From positions 1 through 64,000 of the forward strand of contig CAINOC010000091.1 in assembly GCA_903851385.1 (NCBI GenBank): 64,000 nucleotides of DNA. The letters run 5' to 3'. This DNA is from an uncultured Chlorobiaceae bacterium (GTDB lineage: Bacteria > Bacteroidota > Chlorobiia > Chlorobiales > Chlorobiaceae). The stretch's first letter is position 1; each line of letters starts with the position of its first letter. This document shows, one piece after another, positions 1 to 9,931 of the stretch. Under the pieces are notes generated by a model. It had not been told where the DNA came from, did not search any database, and saw only the letters and a list, made by a program, of their open reading frames with translations. The position numbers were made by a program, and so were the translations under genes.

Positions 1-113
1 TCGAATACATTGAAGTATTTTACAACCGGAAACGGAAGCACTCAACGTTAGGATATAAATCGCCTGTTGAGTTTTTACGTTATAATCAACAACTAAAAGT
101 TATGGCTTCTTGA
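1..113 (+). CDS. IS3-family transposase (OrfB), C-terminal end only
   Basis: The frame that begins at base 3 and stops at TGA 111-113 encodes the last 36 residues of an integrase-type transposase. It contains the typical ending [16 protein letters not shown] followed by EFLRYN, which is characteristic of the rve/OrfB C-terminus in IS3-family elements. The rest of the gene lies to the left of the window, so nothing can be said about whether the element is intact. The stop codon sits directly before the putative terminal inverted repeat of the element. Confidence 0.85.
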   Translation, partial: EYIEVFYNRKRKHSTLGYKSPVEFLRYNQQLKVMAS

Positions 114-140
114 TGTGTCCATTTTATTGTTGCAAGTCCA
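1..140 (+). mobile_element. Right end of an IS3-family insertion sequence
   Basis: The transposase C-terminus is followed at 114-140 by a sequence ending TGTTGCAAGTCCA, which fits an IS3-type right end (5'-TG...CA-3' elements, here TGGACTTGCAACA when read inward). A closely related end is found at 50435. The exact boundary is uncertain by a few bases, because the similarity to the second site at 50474-50498 runs slightly past the CA. The left end is outside the window. Confidence 0.65.
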
Positions 141-1042
141 TTTCATGCCATTCCGTACTGGGTGGGTATACAGAGTTCGTCCTGACTTTTTCGGTCGTTA
201 ATGACAAGGAAATTGCCAAATACAGAAAAAAAATAATAGCCGATCATCTGGAGGTTTTTCGTAACAAGCGGATTCTTGTGATAGACGACAAGGTTGTGGA
301 CAGAAAGCAGGTTCTAAATTATCTCAAACCATTTCAAGTAGATATCGACGAAGCAGGTGACGGAGTTGAAGCAATAGAACGGATAAAGAAAAACCAATAT
401 GATGCACTGTTGATGAACCTGAACATGCCAGTCATGAATGGCTTCGAAGCAACCGAAGCAATAAGAGCGGGAAAAGCTGGTATATTATCGATGGACATTC
501 CAATTATTGGCCATACTGCAGACCCCCTGTATATAGCGCGCGCCAAAACAGAAAAAGTGGGGATGCAGGGATTTATTACAAAGCCTGTTCAGGAATTTGA
601 GCTGATAAGAAGCATTGCTGCTATTTTTAATCTAAAATATTTCAACAGTGCCCTGACATTTTCCGGCATGACTGTTATGCTTGTTGATGATGCAAATGTG
701 ATCAGGTTGTCACTGCGCTGGCTGCTTGAAAAATTTAATATTAACGTTATTGAAGCAGTCAATGGAACAGAGGCACTTAAACATTTGAGAGATAACAGCC
801 TTACCTGCGACCTTATTCTGATGGATATTCAGATGCCTGGACTTGACGGCCTTGAGACAACTCGACAAATTCGCACTGATCAAAGTATGCGCTTCAAAAA
901 TATTCCTATCATAGGTCTCAGTGGGGAATCGGATGAGACAGAAATATCCAAGGCATTTGACGCCGGAATGAATGATTATCTGGTTAAACCAGTCGATAAC
1001 CAGGCCCTAATACGAAAAATCGGGCAATGGATTAAGATATAA
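110..1042 (+). CDS. Tandem receiver-domain protein, probably the C-terminal remnant of a hybrid histidine kinase
   Basis: The open frame runs out of the IS end and encodes two response-regulator receiver domains. Before them is a stretch ending [10 protein letters not shown], which resembles the last strand of a HATPase domain; this suggests the IS cut a hybrid sensor kinase and left its tail. Receiver 1 (about residues 54-170) has the acidic pair IDD and the lysine TKP, but the phosphoacceptor position reads LMNLNMP, with Asn instead of Asp. Receiver 2 (about 188-308) is complete, with LVDD, LMDIQMP, a Ser switch residue and LVKP. The first start codons (TTG 110, ATG 113) lie inside the IS end and have no clear ribosome site. 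The frame itself is intact. If translated it would be a two-receiver regulator without an output domain; more likely it is a non-functional fragment. Confidence 0.7.
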   Translation: MMCPFYCCKSISCHSVLGGYTEFVLTFSVVNDKEIAKYRKKIIADHLEVFRNKRILVIDDKVVDRKQVLNYLKPFQVDIDEAGDGVEAIERIKKNQYDALLMNLNMPVMNGFEATEAIRAGKAGILSMDIPIIGHTADPLYIARAKTEKVGMQGFITKPVQEFELIRSIAAIFNLKYFNSALTFSGMTVMLVDDANVIRLSLRWLLEKFNINVIEAVNGTEALKHLRDNSLTCDLILMDIQMPGLDGLETTRQIRTDQSMRFKNIPIIGLSGESDETEISKAFDAGMNDYLVKPVDNQALIRKIGQWIKI

Positions 1043-1113
1043 GCTGTTAATCACGTTCATTGAATTGATTTTTTTCAAATCGATGCAAAACAAACTATTG
1101 AGAATAACCTGCC

Positions 1114-2067
1114 ATGAAACGTATCGCAAAAAAACTCACTGAACTTATCGGGAACACCCCGTTGCTTGAACTTCAGAATTTCAATCAACAGCATCAAACT
1201 CAAGCCACTATTATTGCGAAGCTTGAATACTTCAACCCAGGAGGCAGTGTCAAGGACCGCATCGGTTTTGCAATGATTGAGGATGCTGAAAGAAAGGGAT
1301 TACTGAATAAAGAGAGCGTCATCATTGAACCGACAAGTGGCAATACCGGTATAGCGCTGGCATTTATTGCCGCTGCTAAAGGATACCGTCTTATACTCAC
1401 TATGCCTGAAACTATGAGTATAGAGCGGAGAAACCTGCTCAAAGCGCTTGGTGCCGAGTTAGTGCTGACAGCCGGTTCGGAAGGTATGACGGGAGCAATA
1501 AAAAAAGCTGATGCCCTCCATGCAGAAAATAAAAATTCATTTATTCCACAACAGTTTAAAAACCCTGCTAATCCTGAAATCCATCGCGTGACAACGGCGG
1601 AGGAAATATGGAACGATATGGAAGGAACGGTTGATATATTTGTCAGCGGCGTGGGGACTGGCGGCACAATAACCGGTGTCGGCGAGGTACTCAAACAGCG
1701 GAATCCTGAAATACAAATCGTTGCTGTTGAACCGTTCGATTCACCTGTTATTTCAGGTGGAAAACCAGGTCCCCATAAAATACAGGGTATCGGTCCCGGA
1801 TTTATTCCTGAAATTCTGAACACAGAAATAATTGACGACATTATCCTCGTGAAAAATGAAGATGCCATGCGCACCAGCCGCGAACTGGCCAGAGCTGAAG
1901 GACTGATTGTGGGCATCTCTTCGGGAGCCGCCGTTTATGCTGCTTTGCAGCTGGCACAGCAAGAAGAGAACGCTGGAAAACGCATTGTGGTTATCCTGCC
2001 AGATACAGGGGAAAGATACCTCTCAACCATGCTCTTCCAGTTTGATGACGAGCTTTTAAATATGTAA
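1114..2067 (+). CDS. cysK: Cysteine synthase A (O-acetylserine sulfhydrylase)
   Basis: A 317-residue PLP fold-type II enzyme that makes L-cysteine from O-acetylserine and sulfide in the cytoplasm. Visible motifs are the Schiff-base lysine in NPGGSVKDR (Lys47), the substrate loop TSGNTG (74-79), the [10 protein letters not shown] segment typical of CysK, the phosphate-binding GVGTGGT near residue 180, and the SSGAA serine near the end that contacts the pyridine nitrogen. Length and start (ATG 1114) fit the family. It stands alone, 71 bases after the receiver remnant and about 150 bases before the next gene. In a sulfide-oxidising organism it would assimilate sulfide directly. CysM or cystathionine beta-synthase are less likely, given the MPETMS motif and the lack of extra domains. 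Confidence 0.93.
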   Translation: MKRIAKKLTELIGNTPLLELQNFNQQHQTQATIIAKLEYFNPGGSVKDRIGFAMIEDAERKGLLNKESVIIEPTSGNTGIALAFIAAAKGYRLILTMPETMSIERRNLLKALGAELVLTAGSEGMTGAIKKADALHAENKNSFIPQQFKNPANPEIHRVTTAEEIWNDMEGTVDIFVSGVGTGGTITGVGEVLKQRNPEIQIVAVEPFDSPVISGGKPGPHKIQGIGPGFIPEILNTEIIDDIILVKNEDAMRTSRELARAEGLIVGISSGAAVYAALQLAQQEENAGKRIVVILPDTGERYLSTMLFQFDDELLNM

Positions 2068-2219
2068 CAAAACAAGGGGGGTTCAAGGGTTTTCGCCGGG
2101 TTACAATCAGTCAATCTGAACGGGAATCAAGATTTCTCTATTTTTTCGGTCAAAACTCTTTTCTTATGATTATGTATATTGTTGCTACTTATTTTAATGA
2201 CTTTTAAACGTCTGAAACC

Positions 2220-2687
2220 ATGGTAGCAAGAATTCAGAACCTTTACCTGTTCCTTGCAGGATTGCTTGCAGCAGGAAGTATGTTTTTCCCTTTCTGGAGC
2301 TTCAGTGCTGGAAAAGTGTATGTCATTTCCGATTTCGCTTCATTCAGTACCTCAAGTATTCCGTATGTCAATGGAGCCTGCTTTTCTGCTGGAATATTTT
2401 CGCCATTGACGACGATCTTCTCTCTTGCCGCCATCTTTTTCTTTAAAAACCGGGTTCTCCAGAGCAAGCTCATCCTGCTTGCCATATTTCTTTTTCTCGG
2501 TAATCTTTTCTCGGGACTAACGGCGGCTCATTTTCTGAACCAGTATTTTCAAAGTATCGGCACTGTAGTAACGCATACACCTGAAGCAGGCTTTTTCATA
2601 ATGCTTCCTGAACCAGTCTTTTTCATACTGGCACTGAAAGGAGTTAAAACTGATGACAAGATTGCCAATGCATACAAAAGACTGTAA
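2220..2687 (+). CDS. DUF4293 family membrane protein
   Basis: A 155-residue protein with about four predicted membrane segments (near residues 8-26, 57-75, 80-105 and 125-142). It opens with MVARIQNLYLFLAGLLA, a start typical of the DUF4293 family, which is seen mainly in Bacteroidetes and Chlorobi. The function is unknown. The gene ends two bases before pdxA and is probably co-transcribed with pdxA and the ftsE-like gene. The upstream 150 bases hold no gene and presumably the promoter. Confidence 0.75.
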   Translation: MVARIQNLYLFLAGLLAAGSMFFPFWSFSAGKVYVISDFASFSTSSIPYVNGACFSAGIFSPLTTIFSLAAIFFFKNRVLQSKLILLAIFLFLGNLFSGLTAAHFLNQYFQSIGTVVTHTPEAGFFIMLPEPVFFILALKGVKTDDKIANAYKRL

Positions 2688-2689
2688 CA

Positions 2690-3721
2690 ATGCGCATTGT
2701 CTGGTCTGCAGGTGATCCTCACGGCATTGGTCCGGAAATCATTCTGAAAAGCTTTCTTAAACTTGAGCACTCCCAGCATTCGTTTCTTGTTTGCGGTTCG
2801 TATACCGTAATGGACTATTACAGAAATGTGCTTGATCTGCCAGTGAAGCTGGAACTGGTTGACAAACCCTCTTCAATAAAGAGTATGGATAGTACCCATA
2901 ACGGGGTTCTTCACGTGATTAATGTCGCTGAAGCTGATGCTATCATACCCGGAACAATATCTGCTGCGGCTGGACGGGTAGCTATGGAGTCCATTCATAC
3001 AGCCGCTGAACTTTGCCGGGAGGGTGTGAGTGACGCACTTGTTACCGCTCCGATCCACAAGGAAGCTATTGCTCTGGCAGGATATGCCGAAACAGGCCAT
3101 ACGGGATTCCTCGGCAGAATGTTCGGGGTGGCTTCGCCAACCATGATGTTTTTTGACCCGCTCCTGAACCTCAAGGTTGCCCTTGCCACAATTCATGAAC
3201 CGCTTGAAAAGATTCCGGGTTTGATCCGGAAGATGGATTTTGACACTTTTTTTTCAGCTCTTGCCAAGTCGCTTATAACTGATTTCGGAATTGCCCGACC
3301 CCGCATTGCGGTGCTTGGCCTCAATCCTCATGCTTCTGACGGCGGCGTGATGGGACGGGAAGAGCAGGAGATTATCCAGCCCTGTATCGACATGCTTTCA
3401 CAGCGACTCCAGATTGAAGGACCTTTTCCCGCTGATGGCTTTTTTGGCGCTGGCATGTATAAGAACTATGATATTGTTGTGGCGATGTATCACGATCAAG
3501 GCTTACTGCCATTCAAAGTCCTTGCCTTTGAGACCGGTGTTAACGTAACGCTGGGACTGCCGATCGTGCGAACTTCACCCGATCACGGAACGGGCTTTGA
3601 TATTGCCGGAAAAGGAATCGCCTCTGAAAGAAGTTTTTATGAAGCTACGCTGCTTGCCATACAGATAGCAAAAAACAGAAAAAAACTCTTCAACCATAAT
3701 GATCTCATTTATCAACGTTGA
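2690..3721 (+). CDS. pdxA: 4-hydroxythreonine-4-phosphate dehydrogenase
   Basis: PdxA oxidises 4-phosphohydroxy-L-threonine with NAD and feeds the product to PdxJ in pyridoxal phosphate synthesis. The 343-residue product has the N-terminal GDPHGIGPE motif and the three histidines expected to hold the metal: ATIHEP (His169), LNPHASDGG (His214) and YHDQG (His268). GHTGF (His137) and RTSPDHGTGFDIAGKG are also present. The start ATG follows the DUF4293 stop by two bases. The 3' end overlaps the ftsE-like gene by 23 bases, so the two are probably translated from one message. Confidence 0.94.
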   Translation: MRIVWSAGDPHGIGPEIILKSFLKLEHSQHSFLVCGSYTVMDYYRNVLDLPVKLELVDKPSSIKSMDSTHNGVLHVINVAEADAIIPGTISAAAGRVAMESIHTAAELCREGVSDALVTAPIHKEAIALAGYAETGHTGFLGRMFGVASPTMMFFDPLLNLKVALATIHEPLEKIPGLIRKMDFDTFFSALAKSLITDFGIARPRIAVLGLNPHASDGGVMGREEQEIIQPCIDMLSQRLQIEGPFPADGFFGAGMYKNYDIVVAMYHDQGLLPFKVLAFETGVNVTLGLPIVRTSPDHGTGFDIAGKGIASERSFYEATLLAIQIAKNRKKLFNHNDLIYQR

Positions 3722-4403
3722 CCTTGAACTGAATAAAAAGCCGGTTTTCCGAAACCTGAACCTTACCATTCAGCTAGGAGAGCTTGTCTATATTGTGGGT
3801 AAAAGCGGAAGCGGCAAAACGACACTGCTCAAGTCGCTCTATATGGATATTCGTCCAAAAAAAGGAGAGATCCGGGTTGCAGGATTCAGTTCCCGCACCA
3901 TTAAAAAGCGGCAGATCCCGCTCTTGCGCAGAAAGCTTGGGATTGTTTTCCAGGACTTCCGTCTGCTCGAAGACCGCAATGTTTATGATAATCTTGCTTT
4001 TGTACTGCAGGTAACGGGCACGAAGGACAAACTCATCAAGGAGAAGGTGATGCATGCGCTTGAGAGTGTTGGTCTTGAACATGCCGCCAAACTGATGCCT
4101 CTCGGCTTGTCGGGTGGAGAACAGCAGAGAATTTCAATAGCAAGGGCACTTGTACGCGAGCCACTTGTTATTCTGGCCGATGAACCGACGGGAAACCTCG
4201 ACCCCGATACATCGCTTGAAATCCTTGAGTATCTGAAAAGAATTAACCAGAAGGGCATCATTGTCCTTATCGGCACCCATGATTATGAACTGGTTCGGCA
4301 CTCCCCTTTCAGAACGCTGCAAATTACCGGGCTGAACCTTGAGGAAACTACCATGGAGCCTTCAGCGACAGGGTTCCGACCGGCGGTTTGCAACACGCCA
4401 TAA
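3699..4403 (+). CDS. ftsE: FtsE-like ABC transporter ATP-binding protein
   Basis: A 234-residue ABC ATPase with Walker A GKSGSGKTT (34-42), Q-loop VFQDFRLL, signature LSGGEQQR, Walker B VILADEPTGNLD and H-loop GTHD. The DFRLLEDRNVYDN stretch and overall size match FtsE, the ATPase that with FtsX controls septal murein hydrolases. Its start lies inside the end of pdxA. No ftsX neighbour is present; a terminator follows and then the Wadjet locus. A LolD-type lipoprotein-release ATPase is an alternative, but FtsE is the better match. An envC-like gene, the usual FtsEX partner, occurs at 37223-38782. Confidence 0.8.
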   Translation: MISFINVDLELNKKPVFRNLNLTIQLGELVYIVGKSGSGKTTLLKSLYMDIRPKKGEIRVAGFSSRTIKKRQIPLLRRKLGIVFQDFRLLEDRNVYDNLAFVLQVTGTKDKLIKEKVMHALESVGLEHAAKLMPLGLSGGEQQRISIARALVREPLVILADEPTGNLDPDTSLEILEYLKRINQKGIIVLIGTHDYELVRHSPFRTLQITGLNLEETTMEPSATGFRPAVCNTP

Positions 4404-4432
4404 TTATCTTTTATATTCACCATCGAATCCGG

Positions 4433-4455
4433 ACCGCTTTCAGCGGTACTTTTTT
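4433..4455 (+). terminator. Intrinsic terminator after the pdxA-ftsE operon
   Basis: A perfect 6-bp stem ACCGCT/AGCGGT with a TTC loop (4433-4447) is followed two bases later by six Ts. It lies 30 bases after the ftsE stop and separates this operon from jetA, so the Wadjet genes need their own promoter in the short remaining space or depend on read-through. Confidence 0.75.
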
Positions 4456-4492
4456 CTCCAGAATCAATGGTTAGCCTAAGCTGACATCCTTA

Positions 4493-5938
4493 ATGGCACT
4501 CGACTACACCACACTGAATCTACTCCGTCAGAACCACCCTGCATGGCGATTGTTATGCGCCCAGCATGCACCGCTGGTGGCTGGGTTTCTGCATCGGGTT
4601 TTTATTGTTCCCAATGTGCGGATCCTCTCACAGGCTGATCTAGTCGAGGCGCTTGAAGATGAATTGTTTGCCTTGCGCCAACAACTCGGAGCTGACCAGT
4701 TTCCCGGGACGGCGCAAAACTACCTGAATGAGTGGGCTGATAACGAGAAGGGATGGCTGCGTAAATTCTATCCGGACGGTACGGATGAACCTCACTTTGA
4801 CCTGACTGCGGCAACTGAAAAGGCGCTTGCCTGGCTGGAAGGGTTGACTGAACGTGCTTTTGTTGGAACTGAGTCGCGACTTCTGACCTTATTTGAACTG
4901 TTGCGTCAAATGAGTATGGGAAGCCAGGCCGATCCTGAAGTTCGGATTGCGGAACTGCAAAAGCGCCGTGACGATATTGATGCAGAAATTGCCCGCATTC
5001 TCGGCGGAGAGATATCGCTTCTGGATGATACCGCTCTGAAGGATCGTTTCCAGCAGTTTCTGCAATTGGCACGTGAATTGTGAACCGATTTTCGCGAAGT
5101 TGAGCAGAACTTCCGCAAGCTCGATCGCCGGGTTCGTGAACGTATTGCACTCTGGGAGGGAGCCAAGGGAGCGCTGCTTGAAGAGATCATGGGCGAACGT
5201 GATGCTATCGCCGATTCGGATCAGGGAAAAAGTTTCCGGGCATTCTGGGATTTTCTCATGTCACAGTCCCGCCAGGAGGAGTTGAGCGTCCTTCTGGAAG
5301 AGGTGCTTACCTTACCGCCTATCATTTCGATGCGCCCCGATACCCGTCTGCGACGGGTTCACTATGACTGGCTGGAGGCCGGAGAACATACACAGAGAAC
5401 TGTAGCGAGACTCTCTGAACAGTTGCGCAGGTTTCTCGATGACAAGGCTTGGCTTGAGAATCGCCGCATCATGGATATCCTGCATGAGATCGAAACCCAT
5501 GCCCTTGATTTACGCGACGATCTCCCTTCAGGTGGATTCATGCCTCTTGACGGCTCAACGGCGGTCATTGAACTGCCTCTTGAAAGAGCCCTTTATCGCC
5601 CTCCCTTCAAACCGTTGATTGCTGGCATCGCTCTGGATGAAGGTGATGCGGAAATTGATACCGCAGTTCTTTACGCCCAGGTTGTTGTCGACCGGGCCGA
5701 ATTGTTGCGAAATATCCGCATGGAACTTCAGATTCACAGCCAGATCACCATAGGGGAGGTGGTTATGCGTCATCCGCTGCGTAATGGGTTGGCTGAACTG
5801 GTTGCTTATCTGCAACTTGCCGGGGAGTGGCCCCGGACTGCGGTGGATGAAGGAGCAGAGGAAGAGGTAAGGTGGCAGAGCGTAACGGGTATAACCAGGC
5901 AGGCAACCCTGCCGCGTATTATTTTATTAAGAAACTGA
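4493..5938 (+). pseudogene. jetA: JetA (Wadjet system, DUF3375) interrupted by an in-frame TGA
   Basis: JetA is the kleisin-like subunit of the Wadjet SMC complex that restricts circular plasmids. The two halves, 4493-5083 (196 residues) and 5189-5938, are in the same frame and together give a normal DUF3375 length of about 480 codons. Between them TGA 5081-5083 breaks the conserved stretch LAREL-stop-TDFREVEQNF. After it, RRVRERIALWEGAKG, GERDAIADSDQGKSF and RAFWDFLMS are all well preserved. A leucine codon TTA changed by one base would explain the stop. No other lesion is visible, which points to a recent mutation, a sequencing error or a recoded site. The first downstream ATG in frame is 5189, which could start a C-terminal piece. 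The last base of the stop is shared with the jetB start. Confidence 0.85.
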
Positions 5939-6573
5939 TGATGAACCATACAGAGATTGATACTTCCCGTACGTTGTATCCGACCGAGGAACTCTCTACT
6001 GTCGTAATTCCCCTTTTGAAAGGCGTGATTTACGAGGAGGATAACCAGTTATTATGGAGCGCTTTACTTAACCAGCTGGCTGGTGTCAGGGATTACGTGG
6101 CTGTTCTTGGTCTGGAATTGATTGTCGATGAGGCAGAAGGATACGCTTTTTTGCGTTCTCAGTCTGAAACCGGAGCAGAAGGCACAAACACCACTCCCCG
6201 CCTTATGGCAAGGAGGCAACTCAGTTACCCTGTCAGCCTGCTGTTGGCACTGCTGCGAAAAAAACTGGCTGAATTTGATGCCGGTGCCGGAGATACACGC
6301 CTGATTCTTTCACGGGATGAGGTAGTTGAACTGATCCGTATTTTCCTCCCCGCTGCCAGCAATGAGGTCAAGTTGATCGACCAGGTCGATGCTACGTTGA
6401 ATAAAATCGCCGACCTTGGTTTTATCCGCCGTTTAAGGGGAGAACGGCAGATGATTGAAGTCCGCAGGATTATCAAGGCGTTTATCGACGCCCAGTGGCT
6501 TGCCGATTTTGATAAACGCCTCGACGAATACCTGCAGCGACCTGCACAACCTTTGGAGAAAAATGATGAGTGA
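5938..6573 (+). CDS. jetB: JetB, Wadjet DUF4194 subunit
   Basis: A 211-residue protein of the DUF4194 family, the MukE-like winged-helix (kite) subunit of Wadjet. The recognisable core runs from [11 protein letters not shown] through [16 protein letters not shown] and ends with the [10 protein letters not shown] region. ATG 5938 shares its A with the jetA TGA (TGATG), implying translational coupling; ATG 5941 is an equally possible start, and an upstream in-frame start at 5872 would add residues not typical of the family. The gene overlaps jetC by a few bases. Because of coupling, the jetA stop codon could lower jetB expression. Confidence 0.87.
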   Translation: MMNHTEIDTSRTLYPTEELSTVVIPLLKGVIYEEDNQLLWSALLNQLAGVRDYVAVLGLELIVDEAEGYAFLRSQSETGAEGTNTTPRLMARRQLSYPVSLLLALLRKKLAEFDAGAGDTRLILSRDEVVELIRIFLPAASNEVKLIDQVDATLNKIADLGFIRRLRGERQMIEVRRIIKAFIDAQWLADFDKRLDEYLQRPAQPLEKNDE

Positions 6574-9500
6574 GGCCCTTGAATTTGGATTTATTGGTGA
6601 CGACCGTCTGGCTGGCTTTCGTCTGCAGCGTCTGGAGGTTTTCAACTGGGGAACCTTCGATGGACGGGTCTGGACATTGCGGCTGGGCGGAAAAAATGGA
6701 CTCCTCACGGGGGATATCGGTTCCGGGAAATCGACGCTGGTCGATGCCGTAACAACCTTACTGGTGCCAAGCCAGCGTATTGCCTATAACAAAGCGGCAG
6801 GGGCCGATAATCGTGAACGCACGCTTCGCTCTTACGTGCTGGGTTATTTCAAGTCGGAACGGCAGGAAAACCTTGGTGGAGGAGCTAAACCTGTCGCCCT
6901 GCGCGATCTCAACGGTTATTCGGTGATTCTCGGGGTTTTTCATAACGTCGGGTACGACAAGACCGTGACTTTGGCACAACTCTTCTGGATGAAGGATACC
7001 ACACAGCCAGCCCGTTTTTATGCTGCTTATGAGGGCGACCTCTCCATCGCGGCCGATTTTTCTGCTTTTGGCACTGAAATCGGGACTCTGCGCAAGCGCC
7101 TGCGCGGGTCGGGAGTTGAGCTATTCGAAAGCTTTCCACCTTACGGCGCCTGGTTCCGACGGCGCTTCGGCATCGATAATGAGCAAGCACTGGATCTGTT
7201 TCATCAAACCGTATCGCTCAAGTCGGTAGGAAACCTGACGGATTTTGTGCGTCTCCACATGCTTGAACCATTTACTGTCGAGCCACGTATTGCCGCCCTT
7301 ATCCAGCATTTCGAAGATCTCAACAGGGCTCACGAAGCCGTCCTCAAAGCGAAGCGGCAGATAGAGATGCTGGGGCCGCTGGTGGCTGATTGCGACAATC
7401 ACCAGAGTATGGCTCGAACAGCAGAAGCGTTGCGGTCATCTCGCGATTCCCTGCGTCCTTGGTTCGCATCTCTCAAGCTGGAATTGCTGGAAAAACGTCT
7501 TTCCTCCCTTTATGAAGAGTTAAGCCGGCACCATATCATCATCGAACGGCTGGAGGCAGATCGCCGCACCCAACAGGAGCGTGATCGTGAGCTGAGACGA
7601 ACCATCGCCGAAAACGGCGGTGACCGTATCGAAAGTATTGATGCAGAGATTCGGCAGAAACAGGAGGATCTTGAACGGCGGAATCAGAAAGCTACCCGAT
7701 ATGGGGAACTTGCACGTTTGCTTGGTGAGCATCCTGCGACGAACGCTGAGGAGTTTCATCTTCAGCGCAGCGGGCACTCAGCCATGCGCGAAGCAACTGC
7801 TGAAACTGAAGCAAGGGTTCAAAACGATCTCAATGAGGCGGGTGTCCTCTTTACCCAGGGACGCCATGAGCATGAACAACTGACAACCGAGATCAAGGGC
7901 TTGAAAGCCCGCATGAGCAATATCGACGAAAAACAGGTGGCCATGCGTCGCTCGCTCTGTCAGGCCCTGAATATCGCGGAAGATGAGATGCCGTTTGCCG
8001 GAGAGCTGCTTCAGGTTCGTGAGGAAGATCAGGTCTGGGAAGGAGCCATTGAACGAGTGCTCCGCAACTTCGGACTTTCACTGCTGGTGCCTGACCATCA
8101 CTACATGAAGGTGGCGGAATGGGTGGAGCGAACCAATCTGAAAGGTCGCTTGGTCTATTTTCGGGTGCGTCAGCGCTCTCGCAGTGAACAGATGCCCGAT
8201 CATTCGGCTTCTCTGGCATACAAGCTCGCCATTAAAGCCGATTCCCCTTATTTTGACTGGCTGGAACATGAAGTCGCCTGGCGTTTCGACCTGGTTTGCT
8301 GCATGAGCCAGGAAGAGTTCCGGAGAGAGAAAAAAGCCATAACCCTAGCCGGACAAATCAAGTCACCGGGTGAACGCCACGAAAAGGATGACCGCCACCG
8401 GCTTGACGACCGCAGCCGCTACGTACTGGGATGGAGCAATGCCCAGAAAATCGCTGCATTGGAAGAGAAAGCCCAAGTACAGAAAAAAGAACTTGCCGAA
8501 CTCGCTGGCCGCATGAGCAGTCTGCAGCAAGAGCAAACGACTCTCAAAGAGCGCCTGACAATACTCTCCAAGCTTGACGAATATCCGGATTTCCGCGATC
8601 TCGACTGGCAGCCTCTGGCCGTTGCCATCTCCAGACTGGAAAAGGAAAAGCGTGATCTTGAGGCAACCTCGAACATTCTGCAAACCCTGACCGCCCAACT
8701 TGCCGCGCTGGAAGTGGAATTACAGGAAACGGAGCGAAAACTTGACGATCGGAAGGATAAACGCTCGAAGATCGAGCAAAAGATCAGCATTATAAAGGAG
8801 ATACAGCAACAGGCACTTACTCTTCTTGCTGAAGCGGGACCAGAAGCTGCCGCGCGTTTCGCTATGCTTGATGCCATGCGTGGACAGGCTCTCGGCGAAC
8901 AGACGCTGACGGTTGAATCGTGTGACAATCGCGAGCGTGAGATGCGTGACTGGCTGCAGACAAAAATCGACGGCGAAGACAGGAAGCTCTCCCGACTGAG
9001 CGAAAAGATCATCAGGGCGATGACCGAATACAAGGAGGAGTGGAAACTCGAAACCCGTGAGGTGGATGTCAACATTGCTGCCGGGCCGGAATATCGTTCG
9101 ATGTTTGAACAACTCCATGCAGATGATCTGCCGCGCTTTGAGGGACGGTTCAAGGAGCTGCTCAACGAAAATACCATCCGGGAAGTTGCCAATTTTCAAT
9201 CACAACTGGCTCGTGAGCGCGAAACCATTAAGGAGCGCATTACCCGACTCAATGAATCGCTGATTCAAATCGACTTTAATCCCGGCCGATACATCACCCT
9301 CGAAGTGCAAATAAACCTCGATGCCGACATCCGTGAATTTCAGGCGGAGCTTCGCGCCTGCACCGAAGGCAGTCTGACCGGCTCGGATGACGCGCAGTAT
9401 TCCGAAGCAAAATTTCTCCAGGTGCGGCGGATCATCGATCGATTCCGTGGCCGTGATGAGCACACCGATCTGGATCGGCGCTGGACAGCCAAAGTTACTG

Positions 9501-9931
9501 ATGTGCGCAACTGGTTTGTCTTTGCAGCCAGCGAACGGTGGCGGGAAGATGACAGTGAACATGAACACTACGCTGATTCGGGAGGTAAATCTGGAGGGCA
9601 GAAGGAGAAACTCGCCTATACAGTACTTGCCGCCAGCCTGGCATATCAGTTCGGTCTGGAGTGGGGCGCGGTACGATCCAGGTCGTTCCGCTTTGTGGTT
9701 ATCGACGAGGCCTTCGGACGAGGTTCTGATGAATCGGCTCAGTACGGACTGCAACTCTTTGCCCAGCTCAACCTGCAACTGCTGATTGTTACACCATTGC
9801 AGAAAATCCATATCATAGAGCCGTATGTCTCCAGTGTCGGGTTTGTTCACAATCAGGAGGGGCGCTGCTCGGTGTTGCGCAACCTCACTATCGAAGAGTA
9901 TCGCGCCGAGAAAGAGAAGGCGCTTGAATGA
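6566..9931 (+). CDS. jetC: JetC, Wadjet SMC-like ATPase
   Basis: A protein of about 1121 residues with the layout of an SMC/MukB-like motor. It has an N-terminal Walker [10 protein letters not shown] (49-57), long charged coiled coils at roughly residues 270-490 and 640-960 around a hinge near 495-620, and a C-terminal head with signature SGGQKEK and Walker [16 protein letters not shown]. In Wadjet, JetC dimers extrude DNA loops and present circular DNA to JetD for cleavage. The start at 6566 has GGAG (6555-6558) at good spacing; ATG 6563 is also possible. It overlaps the jetB stop. The ATPase motifs look complete and no frameshift is visible. Confidence 0.92.
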   Translation: MSEALEFGFIGDDRLAGFRLQRLEVFNWGTFDGRVWTLRLGGKNGLLTGDIGSGKSTLVDAVTTLLVPSQRIAYNKAAGADNRERTLRSYVLGYFKSERQENLGGGAKPVALRDLNGYSVILGVFHNVGYDKTVTLAQLFWMKDTTQPARFYAAYEGDLSIAADFSAFGTEIGTLRKRLRGSGVELFESFPPYGAWFRRRFGIDNEQALDLFHQTVSLKSVGNLTDFVRLHMLEPFTVEPRIAALIQHFEDLNRAHEAVLKAKRQIEMLGPLVADCDNHQSMARTAEALRSSRDSLRPWFASLKLELLEKRLSSLYEELSRHHIIIERLEADRRTQQERDRELRRTIAENGGDRIESIDAEIRQKQEDLERRNQKATRYGELARLLGEHPATNAEEFHLQRSGHSAMREATAETEARVQNDLNEAGVLFTQGRHEHEQLTTEIKGLKARMSNIDEKQVAMRRSLCQALNIAEDEMPFAGELLQVREEDQVWEGAIERVLRNFGLSLLVPDHHYMKVAEWVERTNLKGRLVYFRVRQRSRSEQMPDHSASLAYKLAIKADSPYFDWLEHEVAWRFDLVCCMSQEEFRREKKAITLAGQIKSPGERHEKDDRHRLDDRSRYVLGWSNAQKIAALEEKAQVQKKELAELAGRMSSLQQEQTTLKERLTILSKLDEYPDFRDLDWQPLAVAISRLEKEKRDLEATSNILQTLTAQLAALEVELQETERKLDDRKDKRSKIEQKISIIKEIQQQALTLLAEAGPEAAARFAMLDAMRGQALGEQTLTVESCDNREREMRDWLQTKIDGEDRKLSRLSEKIIRAMTEYKEEWKLETREVDVNIAAGPEYRSMFEQLHADDLPRFEGRFKELLNENTIREVANFQSQLARERETIKERITRLNESLIQIDFNPGRYITLEVQINLDADIREFQAELRACTEGSLTGSDDAQYSEAKFLQVRRIIDRFRGRDEHTDLDRRWTAKVTDVRNWFVFAASERWREDDSEHEHYADSGGKSGGQKEKLAYTVLAASLAYQFGLEWGAVRSRSFRFVVIDEAFGRGSDESAQYGLQLFAQLNLQLLIVTPLQKIHIIEPYVSSVGFVHNQEGRCSVLRNLTIEEYRAEKEKALE

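Noticed and set aside
1200-1916. Long minus-strand frame opposite cysK
   Set aside because: It mirrors the codon structure of cysK and shows no protein family.
5081-5083. TGA in jetA as a selenocysteine codon
   Set aside because: The position aligns with a non-cysteine, probably leucine, site in the family pattern, and no SECIS-like hairpin was recognised after it.
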